Positions 15,983 through 23,232 of a stretch of DNA of 26,188 nucleotides are shown here, one piece after another (within the stretch, counting starts at the first letter, position 1; each line of letters begins with the position of its first letter). A model generated the notes under the pieces. It was not told the DNA's origin. It made no database searches and saw only the letters and a list, made by a program, of their open reading frames with translations. This DNA comes from Actinomycetes bacterium. GTDB lineage: Bacteria; Actinomycetota; Actinomycetes; S36-B12; GCA-2699445. The stretch covers positions 1-26,188 of the forward strand of contig JAHZKU010000295.1 in assembly GCA_022600255.1 (NCBI GenBank), in the 5' to 3' direction. A program made the translations under genes and the position numbers.

Positions 15983-16012
15983 CAGACAGGAGTAGGGAAG
16001 TACCCCTGTCTG
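15983..16012 (-). ncRNA. Candidate mraW RNA motif (cis-acting hairpin upstream of rsmH)
   Basis: The mRNA strand has the 12-base arms CAGACAGGGGTA and TACTCCTGTCTG, fully paired with one G-U, closing the 6-base loop CTTCCC. A G-U pair forms only on this strand; the plus strand would have a mismatch. From memory, the actinobacterial mraW RNA motif is a hairpin upstream of mraW (rsmH) with a C-rich conserved loop of the CUUCCCC type, which this matches in place and form. There is no downstream T-run, so it is not an intrinsic terminator. A covariance-model search would decide the assignment. Confidence 0.6.
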
Positions 16013-16035
16013 CCGGGAGGAGGCCTCATGTCACA

Positions 16036-16467
16036 TCAGAACAAACCCGGCACCACCTCCTCGTCGATCGCAGAGAATTCAGTTTCCTGCGCTTGGAGGT
16101 ACTGCTCCCAGGCCGGGCCATCCCAGATCTCTGCTGTGGCACCGTTTCCTGCCACGACCACGTCTTTGTTGAGGTTCGCGTACGCCCGCAGGCCGGCGGG
16201 TAACGTGACGCGGCCCTGCTTGTCCAGATCCTGATCAAAAGCACCCGAAAACAGAACGCGCAGATATGCGCGTACTCCAGCGTTGGACCTCGACGCTTCG
16301 TTGAGGCGTTCTGCATGTTTCTGAAACTCCGCGGCTGGCCACAACACAATGCAGTTGTCCTGACCCTTTGTCATCACAACTCCCTGCGTCAACTCGTCGC
16401 GAAACTTCGCTGGCAAGACCAGCCGACCCTTTTCATCCAGCTTCGGCGTGTGGGTGCCCAACAACAT
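16036..16467 (-). CDS. mraZ: Transcriptional regulator MraZ
   Basis: MraZ is a DNA-binding protein, two swapped-hairpin AbrB-like domains per chain in a ring-shaped oligomer, that represses its own operon in the bacteria studied. The 143-residue product shows both repeats: DEKGRLVLPAKFRDEL at about 11-26 and DKQGRVTLPAGLRAYANL in the second half. The ATG at 16467 is chosen because GGAGGTG lies five bases upstream and MLLGTHTPKLDEKGR is the family start. The open frame reaches 16611, but that would cross the promoter. It is the first gene of the dcw operon, and a phased array of G-rich boxes covers its promoter. Confidence 0.96.
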   Translation of the reverse strand: MLLGTHTPKLDEKGRLVLPAKFRDELTQGVVMTKGQDNCIVLWPAAEFQKHAERLNEASRSNAGVRAYLRVLFSGAFDQDLDKQGRVTLPAGLRAYANLNKDVVVAGNGATAEIWDGPAWEQYLQAQETEFSAIDEEVVPGLF

Positions 16468-16495
16468 GGGTTCACCTCCACACCTGGGCATCTCC

Positions 16496-16527
16496 GGGGA
16501 TTGGGAGAACCGATTCGCCCAATCCCC
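16496..16527 (-). promoter_or_regulatory. Strong hairpin in the mraZ leader
   Basis: On the mRNA strand GGGGATTGGG pairs with CCCAATCCCC. After one mismatch GAA pairs with TTC around a TCGG loop. The element sits between the promoter and the mraZ ribosome binding site, about 16 bases before the latter. The left arm contains a G-rich box like those in the promoter and the right arm carries it inverted. There is no T-run. It may be an RNA control element or an inverted extra MraZ site. Confidence 0.7.
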
Positions 16528-16589
16528 CGAATCCCCGATTCTCCCCGATTCACCCCATACTATTCCACTTCCCTCCACTGTCAACCCAC
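16512..16589 (-). promoter_or_regulatory. Phased G-rich box array, probable MraZ binding sites
   Basis: On the minus strand six boxes, GTGGG, GTGGA, GTGGA, TGGGG, CGGGG and CGGGG, begin at 16589, 16578, 16568, 16557, 16547 and 16537. The spacings are 11, 10, 11, 10 and 10 bases, one helical turn each. Less regular GGGGG and GGGCGAATC copies continue to 16512. The array covers the promoter from -35 to past the start site. MraZ of other bacteria is known to bind TGGG-type repeats at about 10-base spacing in front of its own gene, so autoregulation is the natural inference. Confidence 0.8.
16557..16584 (-). promoter_or_regulatory. Promoter of mraZ and the dcw operon
   Basis: A perfect -35 element TTGACA (16584-16579) and a -10 element TAGTAT (16562-16557) are separated by 16 bases. 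Transcription would start near 16550, giving a leader of about 83 bases before the mraZ ATG. The elements are embedded in the G-rich box array, so bound MraZ would block RNA polymerase. Confidence 0.8.
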
Positions 16590-16646
16590 TTTCGGCAGCG
16601 CGTGGCGGCACTCAGGCGTGAGGCGTTGGGCTGGGAGAAATCGGCA

Positions 16647-16687
16647 GGCGGTTTCCAGCCGTCAGAGTGCGCACAGAGGAAACCGCC
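16647..16687. repeat. Perfect 10-base inverted repeat between the DMT gene and the mraZ promoter
   Basis: GGCGGTTTCC (16647-16656) and GGAAACCGCC (16678-16687) are exact reverse complements around a 21-base centre that itself contains the palindrome GTGCGCAC. It lies about 40 bases after the stop of the transporter gene and 60 bases before the -35 of mraZ. The downstream minus strand has only a weak T-run (GATTTCTC), so it could be a poor terminator for the upstream operon or an operator of the dcw promoter. Confidence 0.65.
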
Positions 16688-16728
16688 GGTACCGCGCCGG
16701 TCAGGTCAAGTCAGGGGGAGGAAGCCAG

Positions 16729-17622
16729 TTACCAACTGGCTTGAAAGTTCATCCCTTTTAGCGAATAGGCCTCTTCTACGACCCGGGACCGCGTGAGAAG
16801 CAGGATTCCAGGGATCATCATGACCAAGGCAATGGGTACACCGATGAAGAATGCTGGCCCCGTATCGAGGGGCTCGTCCAACAGGGTGAGGCCAACCACC
16901 CAGGCCGCCAGTGGGCTCATGATCACAAACGCACCGATACTGGCGGTCACAGGACCTACTTGAAGAGCGCGCACTAGCAGGAACAACCGCACCCCTTGCA
17001 CAAAAAGCATGCCGAGCAGCAGCCAACTGGTGAACATCGCACCAACGCCTTGATCGCGCCACAGGATACCGAGCGCGGCGATCATGCCCGACCCGACACC
17101 AACGGCAATTCCCGAACCTGCTCCCAAGAGCATCGCCGCAGGTTGAGCCTCTAACGAGGGCGCAACCATGACCGCCGTCATCGCAATGACTAACGTTGCC
17201 GAAAGCGCGACCAGCCAGCCAAAGGAGTCGACTTCGGTCGTGCGACCTGTATCAGTGGGGTGGACCGAGAGCAGAAAGACAATGATCCCACCCATGATCA
17301 GGCCGGACCCGATCCACTCCGCGCGGGCTAGCTTGTGGTCTGACAACAGCGAAGCGAAGATGAGGAGAAATACAATCGCAGATACGGCGATGGTCTGAAC
17401 GGTGACAACGCGCCCAAAATGGAGGGCCACAATCTGGAAAAGAAACCCCAGCAACACCAGATAGAGCCCGGTTCGAAATGCCGGACTGCGCAGGGGCTTG
17501 ATCTTTTGCCCCTTGGCGCTCCCTTTAAGTCTGGCCAGGTCTCGATGGCGCAGCACGTCTCCAAGCGATTGGAAGATCGCGTGCAGCAGAGCGAACACGA
17601 CAACAATGACCACCTGAATCAT
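16729..17622 (-). CDS. DMT-superfamily (EamA-like) membrane transporter
   Basis: This is a 297-residue integral membrane protein with about ten predicted hydrophobic helices. It falls in two halves, as in drug/metabolite transporters. The segments FGRVVTVQTIAVSAIVFLLI in the first half and MSPLAAWVVGLTLLDEPLDTGPAF in the second match the internal EamA repeat. The ATG at 17622 lies seven bases after the DUF202 gene with a TAGGAA element before it. The protein is the last member of the run that begins with the alkylsulfatase. The substrate cannot be told from sequence. Transport of an alkyl sulfate or its products is possible by context only. Confidence 0.8.
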   Translation of the reverse strand: MIQVVIVVVFALLHAIFQSLGDVLRHRDLARLKGSAKGQKIKPLRSPAFRTGLYLVLLGFLFQIVALHFGRVVTVQTIAVSAIVFLLIFASLLSDHKLARAEWIGSGLIMGGIIVFLLSVHPTDTGRTTEVDSFGWLVALSATLVIAMTAVMVAPSLEAQPAAMLLGAGSGIAVGVGSGMIAALGILWRDQGVGAMFTSWLLLGMLFVQGVRLFLLVRALQVGPVTASIGAFVIMSPLAAWVVGLTLLDEPLDTGPAFFIGVPIALVMMIPGILLLTRSRVVEEAYSLKGMNFQASW

Positions 17623-17629
17623 GATTTTC

Positions 17630-18046
17630 CTAAAAGACCCAGATCAGGGCGACGATACCCCCCAAGGAGAGCAGGGCGGCCAACAGTAGCGGTCCCATGA
17701 AGTTGGGCTTGTAGACATCCCGCTCGATCCGCTTCTGCACCACGATGTAGCTCACAGTTGCGTACACCATGGAAAACAGCCCACCCAAGATCACGATGAG
17801 ACCGATCACACGGCCCGTTTCGTTCTCCGTGATCAGGAGTTTGTCGATTGCGATACCAAGGGTGATTAGCGCAACGCCCGTCCGAATCCAGGCGAGTTCG
17901 GTTCGCTCGTTCGCCAAATGATCACGTAATCGACTCCCCGTCGCAGGCATCGGAGCCTTCGGCGTGAGTTTGGAGATCGTCGAGCGTTTTCCGGTGGTTG
18001 CGTTCGACTGCTCAGGGTCGTTGGTGGGCGGGTCCTGGGTAGTCAT
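17630..18046 (-). CDS. DUF202 family small membrane protein
   Basis: The 138-residue protein has a polar Pro/Thr-rich start of about 40 residues and the family signature DHLANERTELAWIRTGVAL. Three hydrophobic helices follow (around ITLGIAIDKLLI, VIGLIVILGGLFSMVYATV and LLLAALLSLGGIVALIWVF). DUF202 proteins are membrane proteins of unclear function. The ATG at 18046 lies seven bases after the aldehyde dehydrogenase stop. The frame extends to 18073, but that would overlap it. It is followed after seven bases by the transporter gene, so the two membrane proteins may work together. Confidence 0.85.
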   Translation of the reverse strand: MTTQDPPTNDPEQSNATTGKRSTISKLTPKAPMPATGSRLRDHLANERTELAWIRTGVALITLGIAIDKLLITENETGRVIGLIVILGGLFSMVYATVSYIVVQKRIERDVYKPNFMGPLLLAALLSLGGIVALIWVF

Positions 18047-18053
18047 CGTCGGT

Positions 18054-19433
18054 TCATGCCAACTTCTCGGCAATCTTGCCCTTCACAGGGCCATAAGGCG
18101 GATACCGCACGTCCGGATCGATCTTCGTCGTGCGCTTCACCACCGTGCGGCGATGGGTGAAGGTCAGGTAACCGTCGTATCCGTGGTACTGGCCGATCCC
18201 GCTCTCGCCGACTCCGCCGAACGGTGCTTCTGGCATCGCTAGGTGCGTCAGTGTGTCATTGATACAGGCCCCCCCAGAACTCGTCTGGTTGATCACCTCT
18301 TCTTGAATCGCCTTGTCTTTGCTGAAGACGTACAGAGCTAGTGGCTTCTCGCCTTCGTGAACGATCGCAATCGCTTCGTCAATATTCGCCACTGTCAGAA
18401 TCGGGAGCAAAGGACCGAAGATCTCCTCCATCATGACGGGGGCTTGCGGGTCTACGCCCACCAAGACGGTGGGCGCAATGTACAGCTGATCAGAGTCATT
18501 CTCACCGCCCAAGGCGATCTCTTCCCCTGCGATCAGAGCAACGAGTCGATCGAAGTTCCCGGCGTTAATAATCCGGGCAAAGTCGATGCTGGTTTTCGGA
18601 TCCTCCCCGTAGAAGTTCTTCACTTCCGCAACCACCAAATCCGTGAGTTCCTGCGCGACAGCTTCCTCAACCATCACGTAGTCGACCCCGATGCACGTTT
18701 GACCGGCATTGAAGAACTTGCCCTGGGTGATCCGCTTGGCGGCCACTGCGAGGTCCGCATCCGCGGCGACGATAGCGGGGCTTTTGCCGCCCAACTCCAG
18801 GGTTACCGGAGTCAGATGTTTGGCTGCGGCCGCCATGACGATCCGACCAACTGCGGGCGAGCCGGTGAAGAATACGTGGTCGTATCGTTGTTCGAGAATC
18901 TCAGTCGTCTCGGGGATGCTCCCTTGGACTACCGCAAACGCGTCGGGGTCTAGATACTCCGCCACGGAGCGCTCGATCGCCACGGCCGATGCCTTGGATA
19001 GTTCTGACGGTTTCAGGACCGCGCAACAGCCAGCTGCAATCGCGCCTACCAGCGGGCCCAACGTCAACATGATCGGATAGTTCCAGGCCCCAATGATCAA
19101 TGCCACACCCAAGGGCTCATGGATCACCTCCACTTTGGCGCCTATCCCCAGAACAGCGGGCTTCTTGGTTGGCTCCGGTTTCATCCATTTCTTGAGGTGT
19201 TTGATTGCGTCCGTGGTGTCGTTACGAACTACGGCAAGGTCGGCGGTGATGGCCTCGACCTCACTGCGGTGCATGTCACCGGCAAGGGCATCCACAAACC
19301 GGGTCTCCTGATCGTCCAGCATGCGCAACAACGCCTCAAGTTGGCTGATCCGCCACTCGTAGCTGCGCGTCTTGCCTGAATCGAACGTGCGCCGCAGCCG
19401 GTCGATGTCCGCAGCGACGGTGGTCAGCGGCAT
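18054..19433 (-). CDS. Aldehyde dehydrogenase, class-3-like (fatty aldehyde type)
   Basis: This is an NAD(P)-dependent oxidoreductase turning aldehydes into carboxylic acids. From the ATG at 19433 it has 459 residues. Catalytic and binding residues are visible: GAWNYP with Asn118, KPSE with Lys141, FFTGSPAVGR at 188-197, TLELGGKSP with Glu213, and NAGQTC with the nucleophile Cys247. Length and the GAWNYP form point to the class 3 group, which includes fatty-aldehyde dehydrogenases, but no C-terminal membrane anchor is seen. The start is set by AAGGGAG about seven bases upstream and lies one base after the GMC gene stop. The frame reaches 19580 but would overlap that gene. Its place after an alcohol-oxidising flavoenzyme suggests that it handles that product. 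Confidence 0.92.
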   Translation of the reverse strand: MPLTTVAADIDRLRRTFDSGKTRSYEWRISQLEALLRMLDDQETRFVDALAGDMHRSEVEAITADLAVVRNDTTDAIKHLKKWMKPEPTKKPAVLGIGAKVEVIHEPLGVALIIGAWNYPIMLTLGPLVGAIAAGCCAVLKPSELSKASAVAIERSVAEYLDPDAFAVVQGSIPETTEILEQRYDHVFFTGSPAVGRIVMAAAAKHLTPVTLELGGKSPAIVAADADLAVAAKRITQGKFFNAGQTCIGVDYVMVEEAVAQELTDLVVAEVKNFYGEDPKTSIDFARIINAGNFDRLVALIAGEEIALGGENDSDQLYIAPTVLVGVDPQAPVMMEEIFGPLLPILTVANIDEAIAIVHEGEKPLALYVFSKDKAIQEEVINQTSSGGACINDTLTHLAMPEAPFGGVGESGIGQYHGYDGYLTFTHRRTVVKRTTKIDPDVRYPPYGPVKGKIAEKLA

Positions 19434-19434
19434 A

Positions 19435-21177
19435 TCATGCTCCCTTAAATTCCTTGATCTGGGGCATCCCCACCCACGTGAGCGTTCCATACGCGCCCTC
19501 GGGGACAATCGGTCGATTAGGCAGAATCGGCTCGAGGCGCGTGTAGGCGGCCCCGAGTTCAGGCCGAGAGTCCGCCTCACCTTTGTTGGGCCACAATGAG
19601 ATCATTCGCTCCGTCTGAGCGCAGATCGTTAGCGAAGGGTTGACTCCAAGGTTGGCGCTGATCGTTGAGGCATCGGCCACATGCAACCCCGGATGACCAA
19701 ATACGCGTTGGTAGCCATCCACCACACCCTTGCTAGGATCCGCGCCGATTGGCGCGCCGCCCAAAATGTGAGCCGTGGCTGGTGCGTCGAAACCTACTTC
19801 AAAGATAGAACTACGCGGCTCGCCTGAAACAACCTCCGCAGCCGCCCGCGCCGCTTCATTAGCCTTAGGGATCCAGGTAGGGTTCGGCTCACCGTGGCCC
19901 TGCTCCAAAGTGAGCCTTACCTGGCCGTCGCGTTTGGGCTTGAAGCGCATGTTGACACTATTGTCGCGCGCCTGCATCACCAACAGAATCAGCGCTCGCT
20001 GCGACCAGCGCTTGATGTTGAGAGATCGGAACAAGGCCTTCGGATCCTTTGCGCTTTCCTTCAGGAACTTCACAAGCCGCTTCTGCTCTGGCTCGCCCTC
20101 GGCGGAACCATCAACCAGCATCGTATAGCCCAATCCAAGTGCGGTGGAACCACGCGGATACCGTACCGGCTCGATGTGCGTGATCTTGTCGGGGTGGATA
20201 GACGACGTGATCGCTACCCCCTGGGAATAGTCGACGGTGCCAGCGACGTTCTCTTCCGCTGTCAAGATAGACTCGGAGTTGGTGCGGACGAGTTCGCCGA
20301 GCCGATCGGACAGGTGGGGTAGTTTGCCAGACGTCTTCATGGCGCCCAACAGCTTCATCGTGCCCAGCACGCCGCCGGAGAATACCACTTGCTCTGCAGT
20401 CAGCGATCCCCGTCGCTTATTGGAGGAGGCTAACCCTGGCCGATAGCTTTCCACCCGATAACCACCACCGGGAAGTGGCGTGACCGCGCTGGCCTGCCGC
20501 TCGGGGAAAACCCGAGCGCCCGCCTTCTCAGCTAGGTACAAGTAGTTGGCGTTGAGCGTGTTTTTCGAGTTATGACGGCAGCCCACCATACAAGCGCCGC
20601 ACTCAATGCAGCCGGTTCGCGTCGGCCCAGCGCCGCCGAAATATGGGTCGTCGACCTCGACACCCTTTTCGCCATAGTAAACTCCGACATTGGCCGTGTG
20701 GTAGGTCTCGCCGACTCCCATTTTCTCCGCGACCCGCTTCATAGCCGCATCGCTAGGGGTGTTGTCCTTGGCTTTGTTAGAACCCAGCATCCGCTTGGCT
20801 TGGTTGTAATAGGGGGTGAGTTCAGACTCCCAATCGGTGATCTCTTTCCACTGTGGGTCGCTCCAGAAACTGTCGAGCGGTTCGTAGAGCGTGTTGGCGT
20901 AGACCAATGATCCACCACCGACGCCGGACCCTGAAATGATGAAGATATTGGCCTTCCCTTGGATCAGCGACATGCGTTGGATCCCGCGGAAACCAAGTCT
21001 TGGCATCCAAAGGTACTTTGGGGCCGCCCACGTCGACTTGGGCAAGGTCTTGTTGCTCCAGCGTTTGCCACATTCCAGCACCGCCACCTTGTAGCCCTTT
21101 TCCGTCAGGCGCATGGCCGAGACGCTGCCCCCAAACCCAGAACCAATCACGATCACGTCGTAGTCGAACTTGCTCAT
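19435..21177 (-). CDS. GMC-type oxidoreductase, ChoD (cholesterol oxidase)-like
   Basis: The 580-residue flavoenzyme has an N-terminal FAD-binding motif IGSGFGGSVSAMRL (GSGFGG at 12-17) and GSGVGGGSLVYANTLYEP at 83-100. Its C-terminal active-site region has TAHILGG, DASTISANLGVNPSL and AQTER. It resembles mycobacterial ChoD along its length, including HIEPVRYPRGSTALGLG and QGHGEPNPTWIP. Cys190, 193, 196 and 200 (CIECGACMVGC) form a ferredoxin-like CX2CX2CX3C motif that may bind an iron-sulfur cluster. The substrate is uncertain: sterol or long-chain alcohol. No signal peptide is seen. The ATG at 21177 has GAGG five bases before it. The gene follows the alkylsulfatase by 51 bases and precedes the aldehyde dehydrogenase by one. 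Confidence 0.88.
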   Translation of the reverse strand: MSKFDYDVIVIGSGFGGSVSAMRLTEKGYKVAVLECGKRWSNKTLPKSTWAAPKYLWMPRLGFRGIQRMSLIQGKANIFIISGSGVGGGSLVYANTLYEPLDSFWSDPQWKEITDWESELTPYYNQAKRMLGSNKAKDNTPSDAAMKRVAEKMGVGETYHTANVGVYYGEKGVEVDDPYFGGAGPTRTGCIECGACMVGCRHNSKNTLNANYLYLAEKAGARVFPERQASAVTPLPGGGYRVESYRPGLASSNKRRGSLTAEQVVFSGGVLGTMKLLGAMKTSGKLPHLSDRLGELVRTNSESILTAEENVAGTVDYSQGVAITSSIHPDKITHIEPVRYPRGSTALGLGYTMLVDGSAEGEPEQKRLVKFLKESAKDPKALFRSLNIKRWSQRALILLVMQARDNSVNMRFKPKRDGQVRLTLEQGHGEPNPTWIPKANEAARAAAEVVSGEPRSSIFEVGFDAPATAHILGGAPIGADPSKGVVDGYQRVFGHPGLHVADASTISANLGVNPSLTICAQTERMISLWPNKGEADSRPELGAAYTRLEPILPNRPIVPEGAYGTLTWVGMPQIKEFKGA

Positions 21178-21228
21178 CTAGACCTCAATTCGTTGGGGTG
21201 CTGGTTCGGGCCCGCAGGGGACGCAGGA

Positions 21229-23139
21229 TCAAGGTGTCACGATGTTGAAGGCGGGGTCTGGGTCGTCCAGTAGGCCGAAGATTTCCCCCATGGCTTCTGC
21301 GTTGCCCTCAATCGAGATCTCGCCGTTGGCAAACTTGTCGGTGACATCCGCGCCTAGGATCAGGGCGTCCATTGCCGTGCGCGTGATGTGCAGGGTGGCA
21401 TCTGCATCTGGGGCTAGTGCACCGGAGGTGTAGTTGAAGGCGGAGTTTTCCAGGCCCAGTACATACTGCAGACCCGTGTCCGTGAAGTCCATGTTCAGCG
21501 TCAAGGTCTTACCTTCGGCGCGCTCGGCGTTTAGTCGCACAGCCATGGCATCAAGCAACATGTCTACCGTCATTGCCGGGATGATGTCTTTCCCCTGCTG
21601 CTTCAAGTCTGGGATCAAACTCGGGTCTACCCCCTGCCGCAGCTCTTGGGCTCCTGACAGGTAGAAGTCGCGCCACGGGCCAGACTCGGCTTGATAGCCC
21701 ATCTGCTCAAGTGCGTCCGCCTGCAGGGCACGCGCTACCTCATTACTCGGATCTGCGAACACGACATGATTCACAACTTGTGCCACCCAGCGATATTCAC
21801 CGGCCACATATGACTCCCGTGCTTTCTCCAGCACGGCTTGCGCTCCACCCATGAAGTCCACGTACTTGCGCGAGGCCTCCTCGGTCGGCAGTGAGTGCAG
21901 GTTCGCGGGGTTCCCATCGAACCAGCCCACATAGCGCTGGTAGACGGCTTTGGCATTGTGGTTCACCGTGCCGTAATACCCGTGGTTGTAGAACTGCTCC
22001 TGCAGACTGGCCGGGAGTTGCAGCATCTCTGCAATCTCGGTGCCGTTGTAGCCCTGGTTCGCCATCCGCATCGATTGGTCATGAATGTAGCGGTACAGGT
22101 CGCGCTGCTGCTTGAGGTACACCCCAATCTCTTCTTGGCCCCACCGCGGCCAGTGGTGACTGGCGAAAACGGTATCGGTTCGATCCGCAAAGAGGTTGTA
22201 GGACTCGTGTAGGTACTTGCTCCAGTTCAGGGCGTCTCGCACTTGCGCTCCGCGCAGTGTGTACAGGTTGTGCAGGGTGGCGGTGCAGTTCTCGGCCATA
22301 CAGAGCACCCGGTGCTGCGGGAAATAGAAGTTCATCTCAGCCGGTGCTTCAGTACCGGGGGTGATCTGAAACTCGATCTCAACACCGTCAATCGTGCGGG
22401 TTTCTCCAGTTTCTGAGATCGTGTCCGTCGGCGCGATCAGGCTCAACGTGCCAAGTGCGGTCCCCTTGCCCAAGCCGGCATCAATATGGCCCTTTGCCTG
22501 CCGTGGCAACACGTTGCCGTACATGTACATCGCCCGCCGACCCATCGAGTTGCCGGCGATGACATTTTCGCTGACGGCCGCCTCCAGGAAACCCTCTGGT
22601 GCCAGTATTTGCACCTTGCCCGCCTTGACATCCTCCTTGGACACAACCCCTTCCACACCGGCGAAGTGGTCAACATGGCTGTGCGTGTGAATGACCGCCA
22701 CAACCGGCAGGTCGGCCACATGTTCTTGAATCAAGGCCAGCGCAGCCGCTGCGGTTTCGTTGCAGGTCAGGGGGTCGATCACGATCCAGCCAGACTCACC
22801 ACGGATGAAGGTGATATTCGCAAGGTCATAGCCACGGACTTGATAGAACCCGTCTGCAATCTCGAACAACCCATGCTCTACGTTCAACTGGGCCTGTCGC
22901 CACAGGCTCGGGTTGGCGGTGTCGGGCGCCTCGCCCTGCAGAAAGTCATATTCGTTGAGATCCCAGACCGGTGTGCCCTCAGGACCCAGAATCAGCGGTT
23001 CCTCCCTCGTGGCGATGAAACCGCGGCGCACGCGCCGGAAGTCCTCGTCATCGGAGAACGGCAAGGCCGCTAGCACCGCATCGTTGGCCCGCTGCGTCTC
23101 TTCAGTCGCCTGCTTGGATTCCAGATTGTTTTCGCCCAT
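21229..23139 (-). CDS. Linear primary-alkylsulfatase (SdsA/BDS1-like metallo-beta-lactamase fold)
   Basis: Enzymes of this group hydrolyse primary alkyl sulfates such as dodecyl sulfate to alcohol and sulfate with a binuclear zinc site. The 636-residue protein has HTHSHVDHFAG with the metal ligands His153, His155, Asp157 and His158. It also has GTEAPAE (Glu264), MAENCTATLHNLYTLRG (Glu283) and SHHWPRWG (His328/329), all typical of alkylsulfatases. A helical dimerisation region follows. The last 120 residues resemble the SCP2-like domain that binds the alkyl chain. There is no signal peptide, so it is probably cytoplasmic, unlike secreted SdsA1. The ATG at 23139 lacks a strong ribosome binding site. 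It begins a run of five closely spaced genes. Confidence 0.92.
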   Translation of the reverse strand: MGENNLESKQATEETQRANDAVLAALPFSDDEDFRRVRRGFIATREEPLILGPEGTPVWDLNEYDFLQGEAPDTANPSLWRQAQLNVEHGLFEIADGFYQVRGYDLANITFIRGESGWIVIDPLTCNETAAAALALIQEHVADLPVVAVIHTHSHVDHFAGVEGVVSKEDVKAGKVQILAPEGFLEAAVSENVIAGNSMGRRAMYMYGNVLPRQAKGHIDAGLGKGTALGTLSLIAPTDTISETGETRTIDGVEIEFQITPGTEAPAEMNFYFPQHRVLCMAENCTATLHNLYTLRGAQVRDALNWSKYLHESYNLFADRTDTVFASHHWPRWGQEEIGVYLKQQRDLYRYIHDQSMRMANQGYNGTEIAEMLQLPASLQEQFYNHGYYGTVNHNAKAVYQRYVGWFDGNPANLHSLPTEEASRKYVDFMGGAQAVLEKARESYVAGEYRWVAQVVNHVVFADPSNEVARALQADALEQMGYQAESGPWRDFYLSGAQELRQGVDPSLIPDLKQQGKDIIPAMTVDMLLDAMAVRLNAERAEGKTLTLNMDFTDTGLQYVLGLENSAFNYTSGALAPDADATLHITRTAMDALILGADVTDKFANGEISIEGNAEAMGEIFGLLDDPDPAFNIVTP

Positions 23140-23182
23140 GGGCGCTCACTTTATGCCATTGCGACTGCGTTCGGTAGAGGCG

Positions 23183-23207
23183 ACCCAACATGAGCTAAAT
23201 GTCAGGT
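23183..23207 (-). promoter_or_regulatory. Dyad in the leader of the alkylsulfatase gene
   Basis: On the mRNA strand ACCTGACAT and ATGTTGGGT flank a 7-base centre. They pair over nine positions as RNA with two G-U pairs, or over seven of nine as DNA. The dyad lies 44 bases before the alkylsulfatase ATG, in the 93-base gap after the methyltransferase. It is a candidate operator or RNA hairpin. The imperfect match keeps confidence low. Confidence 0.35.
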
Positions 23208-23232
23208 TCGGCTGGCGGCTCAGACCGGGACC

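Noticed and set aside
16468..16611. Longer mraZ with start at 16611
   Set aside because: The extension would cross the TTGACA promoter and box array, and the conserved MraZ start with a good ribosome binding site is at 16467.
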